This document shows positions 22,393 to 33,429 of a stretch of 64,000 bases of DNA, piece after piece. Each line of letters begins with the position of its first letter. Position 1 is the stretch's first letter. The stretch spans positions 13,579,001 through 13,643,000 of the forward strand of contig CANUEZ040000116.1 of NCBI GenBank assembly GCA_948099385.1. The letters run 5' to 3'. Both the position numbers and the translations under genes were made by a program. A model generated the notes under the pieces. The model did not search any database and was not told the origin of the DNA. It worked only from the letters and a program-made list of their open reading frames with translations. The stretch comes from Fasciola hepatica. Its lineage: Eukaryota > Platyhelminthes > Trematoda > Plagiorchiida > Fasciolidae.

Positions 22393-23990
22393 TTGTACCG
22401 TCCCGCTAACTCTAGTGAGAACCCTATTCTGCCTGCGAACTTTCTCGTTTTATTTTTGAGGAACAAAAAATGTATAGGTTTTCAGTCCATGTTCTCACAG
22501 GTTGCAGACAACGCATTAGTCCAACTGGTGTGGCCGACCACACCTTTAGGCCTAAATGCCGCTGGCTTGGTTCACCTCCCATTTATCGAATCACGTCATC
22601 GATCGGCTGTCCTGTCGTCCGTGTTTTCATGGACTTGGTACAGGGTTGGCGCTGACGGACTGTCTGCCAGTGAGACTAAACCGTCTATCGAACGATGTGT
22701 CAGACCATACCCTCATATCCTCCTCCAATAAGAACGACTGTTTCTGATTCTTCCGGGTCCATGTGGTCTTGTACCATTCTCTGTGACATTGGTATTTTTC
22801 TTGCGTACGTGCTTTCTGTTTCTTTGATCAATTGTCTTATCCAGCCGGGCATTACACGGCCGGTCTCCCAAAAACCGTAGGGCTCTCCGTCCTTTCCGCT
22901 GATGCGATGATTCTGGAGTTTATTTCACCCATACTTCTTCCCATTATTTTGTACTGGCAGGTTCTGTGCTCGTTCAATGTTTAAAAGTATGGAGGGACCA
23001 GCGGATAATTTCATCTTTTTGTGTTCCGCGATGTTGTAACTGTCCGGTTTTTCTCCAAAATATTTAGTCTTTTCTGCGGTTGTCATTAGATTCCTATTCC
23101 ACGAGGGCACCTGTTATATCAAACTACGGGTGTGCACTACCTCCATCATGGTTGACCGAAGTGTTCATTTCACTAGATTGACTCAAGCAGTACTCTTCTA
23201 TTATGTCTATCACTCTCGCCGGGTCCCCTCGGTCTTCAATCACGTCACCATAGAGATTTATCAACTTACATCTGGCTTCGTCTCCCAGACAGTACAGAAG
23301 CACTGCTAACTGATACTCTTTCGCTTCTGAAAATAACACCATGACAACGACAAAGCCCTGGGTTTTCTGTTTCCATATCCTCCATTCACCTGCCAACCGA
23401 TTCCGGTTTGCCATATTCAGCCGCGTCGGAAGCGATTTTGCGCACTTTCTTGAAATCGTCTGCAGACACATACGAGGTTCTTTAGTTTCCACTAGCTCTA
23501 GTGAGAAAACTCTTAGCCTTAGAATCATCTGGTGTATTTTGCAAAAACAAACACTTTATATAGAATACTAGGTGACCAAAATCAAAATTATGGTACGAAA
23601 CTCATTGTTCAGAGCTCTTCCCATAACCGGTTCTTTCGAATGGCTATTTAGTTCCCGCCCCCGAATCACTGATTTCTTAACAGTCTGTTAAAACAACTTT
23701 TGGCCGCCGACTGATTGAATGCGTTGCGTTTCGTTCAAACAACGATTGGTTGCTGATTGGTTGGCTCCGCTCGGTTCGGTAAGGGCTATTGTTAGCGGCT
23801 GATTGGCTGATTTCATTCCGTTTCGTCGTGAACTGATTGGAGCATCGACCAGCTTCGCTGGCGCGAGCTTCGCCATCGATTTCGGACAGACAAAGGCGTG
23901 TTGTCTGCTAACGAAACTGGGACGTCTATCGATGCATCAGCAAATACCCTTACACTCACCCTGTATCTTCAATCGACGGCGGCCTGAAGT
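22393..23990 (-). mobile_element. Ty3/Gypsy-like retrotransposon relic: gag fragment between LTR-like repeats
   Basis: A 134-codon minus frame (23124-23528) contains EWRIWKQKTQGFVVVM, then SEAKEYQLAVLLYCLGDEA and RVIDIIEEYCLSQS. This pattern (helix with W.xWKQ, then 'ExxQxAxLLxxxGxEA') is typical of retrotransposon gag. LTR-like repeat sequence lies on both sides, at 22393-22720 and about 23485-23990. No pol domain is seen. The 23690-23940 part also matches 32760-32945. Confidence 0.6.
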
Positions 23991-25271
23991 GTAGACTCAA
24001 CGCTTGATGGACAAAAGAATGTCATAACGATACCACTGACGAATAATGTTACCAGTATCAATTGCTGGACCCTTAGACACCGTCAGATGGATAATTGATG
24101 TTTCGGTTGCGAAAAGATATAAAGAAACTGATGATACAATGTGTTCAACAGTTTTCCTTTCGAATTGAATTCGTGACACTAACCTGTCGCAGTGTAGACT
24201 GATCTGGTGTTGTGAGGCCTTCATTGAACTAATTAACAAACAGAGTTTTCGTGGGACACCGTTTGTTATGACTCTTTTTTTAGCGGAAACATGTAAATCA
24301 ATATCACCCAGCTTGTTTTGTTTTCATTGATCTTTAATTAGTTCATGGCGTTCGTTCATGCAATGTGCTGAGTTCACATATATTGGTCGACACATTCTTT
24401 TTCAGTTTTCCGCTCAATGCCGGTGTTTTTCTGATCTGCGAGTCATCAGCTTTGACATCTGATGAGGCCATTGTGGGTGTATGCCTACGAACTCCCACGG
24501 ACCATCAGGTTCATCGTTTCCTCTCTGTATGTCAGAATTGACAGTATCTGAACTAGTGAACCAGTTTGGTCTTGTAGGACAGCTGAGGAGAATTTTGCGG
24601 GTCTCAGAGCGGTTCTTCGGAATAAGACGATCACATTCATACAATATCGAACCCCGAGCCTCCAAAGTTCAAAGAGGAAAAAATCTACTGACACTTTTCT
24701 CTATTACTGCGAATAAATTCTCAATCACATTCAATCCGGGCAGTCATTGAGGCAATTGTATAGTGGAACCTCTAAAGTGTCCATGGCTTTGCCACTGTAA
24801 AAGTAGGCAACAGACATGCACACGGCTCCGAGCTATCCATCCTAGTGTGACACATGATAAAACGGTTTTCCTAGAAGAGCTTCTGATTTGACACACTGGA
24901 AACATTTATTTCATCATTTTCACTACCCAAAAACAAGGATAACCGTGATCTAATGCATTCCATATCAACTGAAGCAATGCGTTTTCTACCTCGAGGCCAA
25001 TGGAATGAGATTTTCATGTTTTTTTCATTTATTTGTCTATTTATTTATTTAATTTCTTTTGTTTTTTGTTGGGGGGGGGGGTAATTCATGATAACGAGTC
25101 ACAAACTTGTGTTCCATCCTCTTAGGTTCATAACACTTTAGGCAAAATAAAACCATAACCAAGACGATTTGCCCGACTACCGAATTTTCACCTGACATTG
25201 AACAATACCGAAAAATCGTCGTATCTACGGATTTTCCAACTCCCACTTCTTGTAGTAACGTGACATTTCAC

Positions 25272-25379
25272 GTGAATACTGTAAACAGCTTGTTGCCATT
25301 CACTGAAAGATTCCCAGCGATTTCTGTCAAAGAAGCACGTGCCCACTTGTTGGGCCAATTTTCTTCCTTCTCGTCCTCA
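25272..25379 (-). CDS. slo: Probable Slo exon: second part of the RCK2 insert, after a 43-nt intron
   Basis: Acceptor TTATCATTTCAG, donor GTGAAA. One leading base, 35 codons, trailing AC. It starts with an acidic run (EDEKEENW) and continues WARASLTEIAGNLSVNGNK. Joining AC to the T of the exon at 21628 makes Thr, giving ...LFTVF-T-FTDLYAV, so phase agrees on both sides. The intron to the previous exon would be 43 nt, a size known from flatworm genes. A second reading of the same bases (to a donor at 25191) also fits the phases and gives YSIHVKC...WKIRRYDDFSVL. Which is used cannot be decided here. Confidence 0.5.
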
Positions 25380-25422
25380 CTGAAATGATAAAGTTTCCCA
25401 TTTTCAGCAAACCTTTCTTTAC

Positions 25423-25643
25423 CTCAGTGAAAAAAACTGATAGTTACCGCTGATAATGAGATTCGTGCGCTCCGAATTAGCCGGTTTTTCCGTGGAATTG
25501 TTGGATAATTTAGTGTTTTTGTTTTTCTCTAATTCTTCTTCCGACTGGGTAGACATACGGTCGAAACTATGGCGAAAGGAATAGCCTCTGGTAGGGTCAG
25601 TATTGATCGACCAGTGATGAAAATCACTCGTGGTGAAACGTAG
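25423..25643 (-). CDS. slo: Probable Slo exon: first part of a lineage-specific insert in RCK2
   Basis: Acceptor TTAATTATGCAG, donor GTAAAG. It has 73 codons plus AG, starting in phase 0 as the exon at 27539 requires. The sequence is polar and probably disordered (STQSEEELEKNKNTKLSNNS). No family is recognised. It falls between the NFPRIFI strand and the TDLYAV helix of RCK2, where BK has only a few residues. An alternative donor (AGCG|GTAACT) lies 25 bases upstream and would change the frame of the next exon. The evidence is open frame, borders and phase, not similarity. Confidence 0.6.
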
Positions 25644-27538
25644 CTGCATAATTAATTAAATAGTCATAATACACGTTTTACTAATTTTGAAGCTTAGAAG
25701 CCTCCGGTAAATGTATGTTTCCAAGATGGTCACACGATTTGAGCTGTTCAAAGATCGCCACAGAACTATTGTTACCCGTGGTAAGTTGTATGGAGTTTAA
25801 TAAGGCACACACTTTCAATAAACCAAGTAGAAATTAGAGTGATTTTTCGGAAGGCGAATTGATGACGAACTGTGATCTATGCATCCTTCACTTGCATGTG
25901 GAGATGGAATAGTGAATGGTTTTGCCATCAATTACCTCTCTGGTAAACAACTCACACAGAACAGATTTTCCCACAGTTTCGTCGTCAGTGGTTCATAATC
26001 CTACCAACACATTAATTACAAGTTTCCCTTGTAGCCACAAGAACCTTCTTCTCGACACAGCACCGCAAATCGCCCATCAAACAGTCCTACAATTTCGCAC
26101 AATTTGTCCGAGTCCACCTACACAGATGAACAGAACCCGTTCGCTCAAGTCGAGGAGCTGTGACCTTTTGATGCCAGATCACACCTCTACCTATTTACGT
26201 GTAGGTAGTCGGTCACCTACCTTTGTCGAAATGATCAGCAACTGAGACTAGCGGGGACAGAACGTGTCCCACGGAGGTTGGGCATCCATTTAAACTCATG
26301 GAAAGCACAACCGGACAACTGGCGGTGAATTTATGTCACTCCATTCATATAACGCAAGCATCGATTTAAACGATCAACTACACCCCTGATGATTGTATCC
26401 GCTGCACTTCACACTCCCGCCGTTTTTCGAAGCTATTGCTGTCCAGAGGTGGAAATCTAATCTATTTAAGCAAAACGATTCGTCATTCTCTTTGACCTTG
26501 TTCCTTTAATATACCAGGAAATCATAGGCTCATCACCGATAATCGAATCTGTGCAACCGTTTTCACTAAGCTTATATAATCCGTAGTATGAACTTGCGAA
26601 TGTATGCATAGGAAAGTCTGTCAGGATATAGATTTTAAAACGGAAATTTGCTGTTTTCTATTTTCCACATTGCAGAACACGCAATGAGTTAGGGAATTTT
26701 ACAAACAGAGGAGAATCTAGCCCACAACAATTGCGTCCAGACTGGTCTAACTAAAAGATGTAGGTTGCTGCCCGTTTATTGTTATCTTGTAAATAGCTTA
26801 GGATCGTGGCGATGACAGTGGTGCATATAGATCCTTTCCCGGCATGTGAGTCTGATTATGGTGAATGATCTGGACAGCTTTCCTTTTGACTCGGATGAAA
26901 CACTTCGCTATTTGTGAATGCTGCCCACAGACTCCTCAACAGAGAAAGGAAGGCCTAGGCAATGTTTGTCACGTGGCTCATCGTATAAACCTGGGAACCA
27001 CTGAGCCGCTAACTGACCGAATTGCTCCAGTCTTGCTCGGCGTTCATTGAAATTGTTCTGAACATCCCTTGTTGTCGCAGTCAGTCTCCATTGCATCAGT
27101 TTGTTGTGTAAGCTTATCAGCGTTCGGATCGATAACGAAATTCACAAAGCCTAACTCCAATCGCCCCATGATCACTGGCGGCCACGCTCTCACATACACA
27201 CTCATCTTGCATCTGACAGAATCACTTTGGCTAATCACGTTTCACTACGCAGTGGATGGCCCGGCTGGATCATACCTGCTGCACGTACAGACTGCGCTTA
27301 TTTGTTTTCGGCATATACTTATTTACGTGCATATGAAACAAATTTATTACGCACCGTGCGCTTCCAATAATGCGTACACAACACTATTATTTACTAGTTC
27401 AACTATATTTTGATGTATGCATGTGATTATCAATCACTGTAAATGAGCATGTTAATGATCTCCTTCTACACAAATGAATTCCGGGCACCAGGATATAAAA
27501 CAACTTTCACTAAATGAAATTCACTTTTCCTGACTCAC

Positions 27539-27757
27539 ATGAACTATGAATATCCGGGGGAAATTTTTCAGTTTGTCCCATTCCTGTTGTCCAATAAGTT
27601 GACTATTGCCCAAAATCACAATATCCTGAATCTGCTTCCAGTGAAATCGTAGCGGCATGATGAAATTTTCCAAATTCAAAGGACTATTTGTTGTTGTGCT
27701 CACAACACACACGAGAATATGATTGTTGAATTGAAATTCTCCCGCTTGACTGGATGT
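27539..27757 (-). CDS. slo: Slo channel exon: start of RCK2
   Basis: Acceptor CTGTTTGGTAG, donor GTGAGT. It has 73 codons, phase 0 at both ends, and joins directly to the linker exon (...SKATL|TSSQAGEF). NNHILVCVV matches SGHVVVCIF of BK RCK2, and LENFIMPLR matches LRNLVMPLR. IQDIVILGN matches LKHIVFVGS, and EWDKLKNFPRIFI matches EWETLHNFPKVSI. BK continues GTPLSRADLRAV, but here that part is in the exon at 21438. About 108 extra residues may lie between. Confidence 0.95.
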
Positions 27758-28436
27758 CTACCAAACAGGGGTCGTCAAAGTGAGCATAATCGAACGAAAA
27801 TTGTGTCATGATAACGTTTTAATTTCGTTTCTGAAGTAAAGAGAAATTATCGTAACGCAGCTAGCTTGATCACTTCTCAGTGGTCCTTTCCAACTGTTTG
27901 GCTCATTTTTATCAAAGGTCGTTCACGGTGCATAATCACTTCGATGGTGGTTAACCGTGTGCAACATATTCAGCAGCTCTGGATCCTCCGAGGAATCCTC
28001 AAATTCTAATTTCGTCTACTGGAGAATTTTCCATAAACAATTGGCTACAATCACATTGGAAATACCTATTAGAAGAAGATCAATGATTCCAGGGCTGACT
28101 CACTGGCAAATACCACACAAGCATCGTTTCTATGTACGCTAGAACCCGAAAAGCTATGAAGTATCAAATGAACCCAGAATTCAACTACTATGTTCATTGT
28201 CAGTAGGCTAAATTAAAATTCGAATGACCAACAAAGAAAGTACATCCCACAAAACGCAATCGCGTTGTTTTCTGTACGTTTGGTTTTCCACCTAGCTGGC
28301 ATGCAATCTAGCGTTGATTTTTGCGTCTGCATCAGATTGCTTCTCGATCTAATTTTGGTATTTTCAGTTGCCACGGCTTCTGGTCTACGACGTATTGGTT
28401 CATTCATGCTGTGTCCATCTCAGGCTCGTCCGCCTT

Positions 28437-28464
28437 GTGAGTGTGTGTGTGTCCGTCTTTGTAT

Positions 28465-28496
<32 letters not shown>

Positions 28497-28497
28497 G
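28437..28497 (+). repeat. GT-rich microsatellite
   Basis: Interrupted (GT)n, perfect for the last ~28 bases. It lies in an intron of the channel gene. Open frames here are repeat artefacts. Confidence 0.9.
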
Positions 28498-28744
28498 ACC
28501 GAACTCGTGTATTTGGGTTGTTTTGGATCCAATATAAGCCCAAAACAGTGATGTGTCGGGCAACAGCTCAGCTGCTTGCGTTTAGCGGGTTGATAAGGAC
28601 GGTGAGGGGTTAAGAACATATTAATCGAGCTCACCCCGTTATCGTTTGAATGAAAGAAAACAGGTGAAACCAAGAACTAATCTGAAATGATCCTTTCAAA
28701 GGAAAACCCACTCGTATATTTCACATCCGAAATTTTTTACCACT

Positions 28745-28808
28745 AACCGGAATTGATCTAGTAACCTTCCGCTTACTGAGCAGTTGGTCTACCAGTGCTA
28801 AGTCTAGT
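28745..28808 (-). repeat. tRNA-derived repeat (SINE-like), degenerate
   Basis: The reverse strand reads TAGCACTGGTAGACCAACTG (A box-like) and 20 bases later GGTTACTAGATCAATTCCGG (weak B box). It is too diverged to be a functional tRNA. Confidence 0.4.
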
Positions 28809-30746
28809 CGGGTACGAAAACCGCAAATGGATATCCAGTGATGCGCAAATTCATATTCCAATGAGCTATGGCATCTGATCGCATTTTAATCACTGGACCA
28901 GCCTCGTCAGCCAGTTCCTAATAAGACGAACAGCGTGCGGCTGAACGAGATCTAGGGGAAATTGTGATAAATTGGGCGTGAGCCTCTGGATGCGAAAACA
29001 CGAGTGGGCTTTCCCTTACCTCAATCACTCTGGCTCCTGATACCATCAGTAAATTTCTTAAATTAATCTAGAACGACGGACAATACATGGAAGCTAACAG
29101 TTGTGTTGTTGAAAAACATCCTCCGGAAAGCTTCTAAAGAAATGTTGAAGAGTGGAATATAGATTCTCAAAATAACTTGAGTGTGCACGTTTAAAAAGAG
29201 AATAGCTTAAATGCATGCTCACCCACATCCGAAAAGACGCTCTGAATATATGGGAAGCTGAACTTTCACGAGAGACCAAAGGCAAAGGCACACACACACA
29301 TGCAGCAAGTGATAGCAAATAAAAACTCATTACCAAGGCAAGGCTAACGAGATTATTCACTCCCAGCGTTAAGGGTGATGATGGTCAATTGTTAGAGCCT
29401 CCGTGTATCTCACAAGTTGTTGATTGTTTGTAACATAAGTGAACGCCCTGCTCTGATTAACACAACGCTTTGTGTCCTAAGAAGGTTGAGTACTGGATGA
29501 CTATAGTGTTCTGCTTGCGCTCGATGACGTCGCACACTGCGTCTGTCCGTTCATTGGTTTTTGTAGCCAAACCGGAATGTGTTCAATTGCGCCGTTGTCT
29601 CTCCATCCTGCCAATGGAGTGGCTAAGCACTCACACTTAGATTGGACTTGGCGGAGAAAGGCAGTGATTGTTTAATTGACAGACTTTTTATCCAGGAAAT
29701 CGTAAAGGATATAATGATTTCTGCGGCGTCATGTGTACGATTAATGGCACAGTTAAGGCATCTGCTGAATAGATTGTAAGGTAACTGCAGGATGGCCATC
29801 TGTTTTTGACTGTGATAACCATCGGTCTGTTCAGAGGTGGAAGTGAGTGTAAATCTGTACTATTCTGAGCACCGACTTCATCTTCATCCATGTCACGAAC
29901 AACCAACGACTTTTGAGATACGCAGAGACCCTAACAATTAAACTTTATCACCCTTAACTGCAAATTGCGAAAATGGATAATTACGTTGGCAACGTGTTTT
30001 TATTGGCTATCACTTGTGGTATGTGTGTGTGCGCGCGCATCTTTGGCTTTGAATGCACTTTTGTCTACCAAAACGTTTCCCACGTAGATTATGATGATTC
30101 CATTTTTGTTAATGACCATAGTGGGACTTCAGGCGCTGAAATACAGCTATACCTTCTCCTTAGTGAACTATGGCATAAGAAACAGGGTAAGCGATAGCTC
30201 CATTCCCCAGGTACCTCAAAGCTGTGCTCTTGGATGCTTATTTCTATCGTCACAAGTAAAATGCTTCGCCGTACATACACCAGTAATCTTTTCTAACATG
30301 GCAGTTTAATAGCTGTATGGTGCTCTTTAAAATCATTCGGAGTGGCCTTGAAAATATGATAACCCAATCGCTTAAGGAAACGGCTCCCGAAAGTAGACAT
30401 GTGATGCCAGCAGTATGCTCAGAAAACTCATAGTTGTTGTATTGTTCCCCTTCGTTTCAGTATGATCCTGGGGGTATTCTGTGAAACAGAGTTAACCACG
30501 GAAAACACAGGAACATTTACGTCACTTCTTCTATTCAGTGACTGTTTGGCCGTCTTCTTTGACCAGTTGGTTTATGGACTGTCTTACTGGCTGGCTGACG
30601 AACAGACTAACTGAAGGAGTTATTTATTCACAGAATGGATAGATGGATGGTTGACTAAATGGATAGCAGACCGACTGACAAGAGAACGCTCCATCTTCAC
30701 TGTGCTGGGCATGAGTGTAGCGTAGCTTAACACAATTGAAACATAC

Positions 30747-31095
30747 CAGAGTGGCTTTGGAATACGGCATATCTGGAGCCCAATGAAACGAGCCTGTCCG
30801 ATCTACCTTGTTCACTCGAGACTGATAGAATCGAAAACCTGGAGACAATGGAGGATCTGTATCTCGAGCCTCGTACGCGCAAGGCGCCTCCAATTCCAGT
30901 CGTTTTCGTTTCAGTTTAACAGAGGCAAATCGGAATCCAGAACGATCCGGGCCGGCAAACGTACCCCCGTTGAACATGGCGTGCAGATTACGTTGATCCG
31001 TGGGACCGATCGGTCCCAGTACTGCAATCGAGTGCCGATAGTATGACGGAACGGTTTCGAAACTTTCGTCATCCACAGGTGAGTCGAATAGCTTG
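30747..31095 (-). CDS. slo: Slo channel exon: long RCK1-RCK2 linker ending in the TG-x-FHW motif
   Basis: Acceptor TTTTTTGACCTGCAG, donor GTATGT. One leading base and 116 codons ending in phase 0. The last part, VDRTGSFHWAPDMPYSKATL, matches [20 protein letters not shown] of BK, just before RCK2. The first ~90 residues (SPVDDESFETVPSYY, KLKRKRLELEAP) have no counterpart I recognise. They fall where BK has its variable, spliced linker. The phase to the exon at 40798 is not resolved. An alternative acceptor four bases in (AGCAAG) would give phase 0. Confidence 0.9.
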
Positions 31096-31468
31096 CTGCA
31101 GGTCAAAAAAGGATTTTAAATCACTTCATACAGAAAGGTTATGAACCTACCTTATTGGGCACCAACTGCCCTATGCAAATGGAACTCGAAGAAAGTATTG
31201 TGCAAATAATCAAGTTCGCGTAGTGGGGATAGCTAAAGGTTGGGGATTATGGTTGATTTTGTGTGGAAGTCAATTTATTCATATTGTGAACGTTTCCATT
31301 ATATATATACTGATGGTAAGTAGTATGTAAAGGGATGGAAGAAACTTCCCTGGAGGCACTGACCTAGACACGGATAATTAACAGAAATCACAGTTGCGAT
31401 TCATTTGGGAACTATTCAATGAATTGTATCCATTTACTCATCTGATGCCTCAACTAAGTTACCGGTGA

Positions 31469-31474
<6 letters not shown>

Positions 31475-31512
<38 letters not shown>
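31475..31512. repeat. (TA)n microsatellite
   Basis: Perfect alternating TA for nearly 40 bases, about 380 bases upstream, in transcription direction, of the exon ending at 31095. Confidence 0.9.
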
Positions 31513-31513
<1 letters not shown>

Positions 31514-32619
31514 CACTTGGATTTTTTCCAAGGAGACCTCTGCCAAAGAATTCAACCAGTTTAGGGGTAGCGAGTTGTTCAGTTTCACAACCAGTGGCCG
31601 ATGTGTAGGTCGTGTTTTTGTTTACTTGATTGTTTGTTTAGGCGAGAAACCGATCTAATTTGACAATTATTTTATCAGGCAAATGGTTTTTACCTTGTCG
31701 AACATTTGGCAATCAGTATTTGTTTTCAAATCATATTGTACAGGTCACGAAGAATAATCCACGAAAAACCCATTGTGATTTTACCATGGGATTGCGCAGT
31801 GTTTTGGACGGCTTAGCACCTGTTCCTTTAATCCGATATTTTCATAGAAGCTGTTCGGACAATCTTATTGTCATGTAACATGTGGAATTCATCCAGTGTT
31901 TTGTAAACCAAACGAAGCAGTTTATGGTAAACTTTTGTTAGGGGTTATTATTTTGGTCTAACATGAACGTATGGTGGGTGTGACATCAACGCGATGCGAG
32001 AAAATATTATTATGTACGCGAATGATTTGATCGACATGAACTGCTGGGGGATTCACTTTATTATATGTTTGAGTACGCAAGCAGGGTATTTCCCACAGAC
32101 TCAGTGGCTCAGTGCAATACAACTGGGAAGCAGCCAAAAATCGGATCCTGAAAATTGTAACGAGGACCTGCATGGAGTTCAAATAGGTCAGGCATCGCGT
32201 CAAGAATGGCGATAGCAGATTGTTGCCGACTCTGAAAGAATAATGGAGTGAGTATTCGTCTCTACAATCCTCCCCTGTGCGCTCAGAAACAATTTGTGCA
32301 AGCACTTAAGCTTCCGTGGTCCACGTCATGGTCCCGAACACATGTGCAACCACTTGAACATTCCACACTGTGATCAATTTCACATGCACACACGCACGTG
32401 CACAGACAGATTTGGATTGTCATTCTCCGTTCTTATTTTGTGAATCATATGTATTGTTATGTATTGGTATGAGTACGAATAACTGAAAACGAGCCTGTTC
32501 GCCACGTTGTTTATTCTCAATGTGTTTTGTGGGATTTTTCAAACAATAATGGAATTATCGTTTTGAGTTAATTCTTACAAGACCAAAATTAGGATCACTT
32601 TTTCATACTGGTTCGTGTT
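31513..32619. other. Intron, nothing recognised
   Basis: No exon, repeat family or RNA gene could be supported. Confidence 0.4.
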
Positions 32620-33000
32620 TTGAACTGTCCCACCAACCCTAGTAAGATGACTTTTCTGCTTTTGAGTCACCTAGATTCATTGGTACAAAATATATCATTC
32701 ATATAAAAGATGCTTTGGCCATAACCGAATCCTTTCTTGCAGAGATTTGGCTCGTTTGTTATTGACCAGAGACTATTCTGACTGGCTGATCAGGTTGCAA
32801 CCCAATTAGCTGATTCGGCTCCAGTTGGTTCAGGCAACTGCTGGCCAGTGATTGGTTCAGCCATCGGCTTCGCTGGTCCCAACCTTGCCCTTGATTCTGG
32901 ACGGGCGAGGGCGTGCTGTCTGACCACCGAAACAGGGCCTCTGTGTTAGTGATTGCTACTACCCCGACACTCCGCCTCTCAAGCCAGACAATAATCATTG
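32620..33000 (+). mobile_element. LTR-like dispersed repeat
   Basis: It shares the anchor CCTAGTAAGATGACTTTTCT...ATTGGTACAAAAT with the other LTR-like copies. It shares CTTCGCTGGxxCxAxCTTCGCC...GGGCGTGxTGTCTG with 23850-23920 and, reversed, 51060-51120. No flanking coding frame, so possibly a solo LTR. Confidence 0.45.
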
Positions 33001-33429
33001 TTGAGTATATTATGGCTGATCACCGACCAGTGTTTTTGGTTGCGTATTTTCAGAGGACGCCCTGATCGAAAAACACAAGTCTACCAATATTACACATGAA
33101 AACAAAGGTACGCAAGGACAACTACAAAACCGACCTCACTGCTAAAGGAAAACTTTATTCTGACCAAGAACACCTGTAATAAGTGCATATACTCAATAAC
33201 CAATGAGTAGTAGATACAACGGACTTCGGACTGGGAAGAAGTCCCAGAGAATCAAAGTCATCGTACACGTACTATCTGCATGAGTACTGTTTTAGATGAG
33301 AGACAGCGGGCAGCGTATCGATCGAATGTGTACGTAAGAAATCCAACTATTTTCATTTCGGTTACATTCCTGCAGTTGCGGGTTATTCCACCTTCTGTGG
33401 TTCTCTGCCACTCAAAATCTGAGAGTCTA

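Noticed and set aside
24414..24694. Minus frames with LGVRYCMNVIVLF...LQDQTG and with ILYECDRLIPKNRSET, at first taken for the RCK2 DLRAV...LQD segment
   Set aside because: The exon at 21438 matches that segment far better, and phases here do not join the neighbours.
26908..27096. Minus frame with NNFNERRARLEQFGQLAAQW
   Set aside because: Protein-like composition, but no supported splice borders and no recognised family.
27044..27238. Minus frames around LELGFVNFVIDPNADK and MQDECVCESVAASDHG as the exon after 27539
   Set aside because: Only one frame fits the phase and it stops within 31 codons. The real continuation of RCK2 is at 21438.
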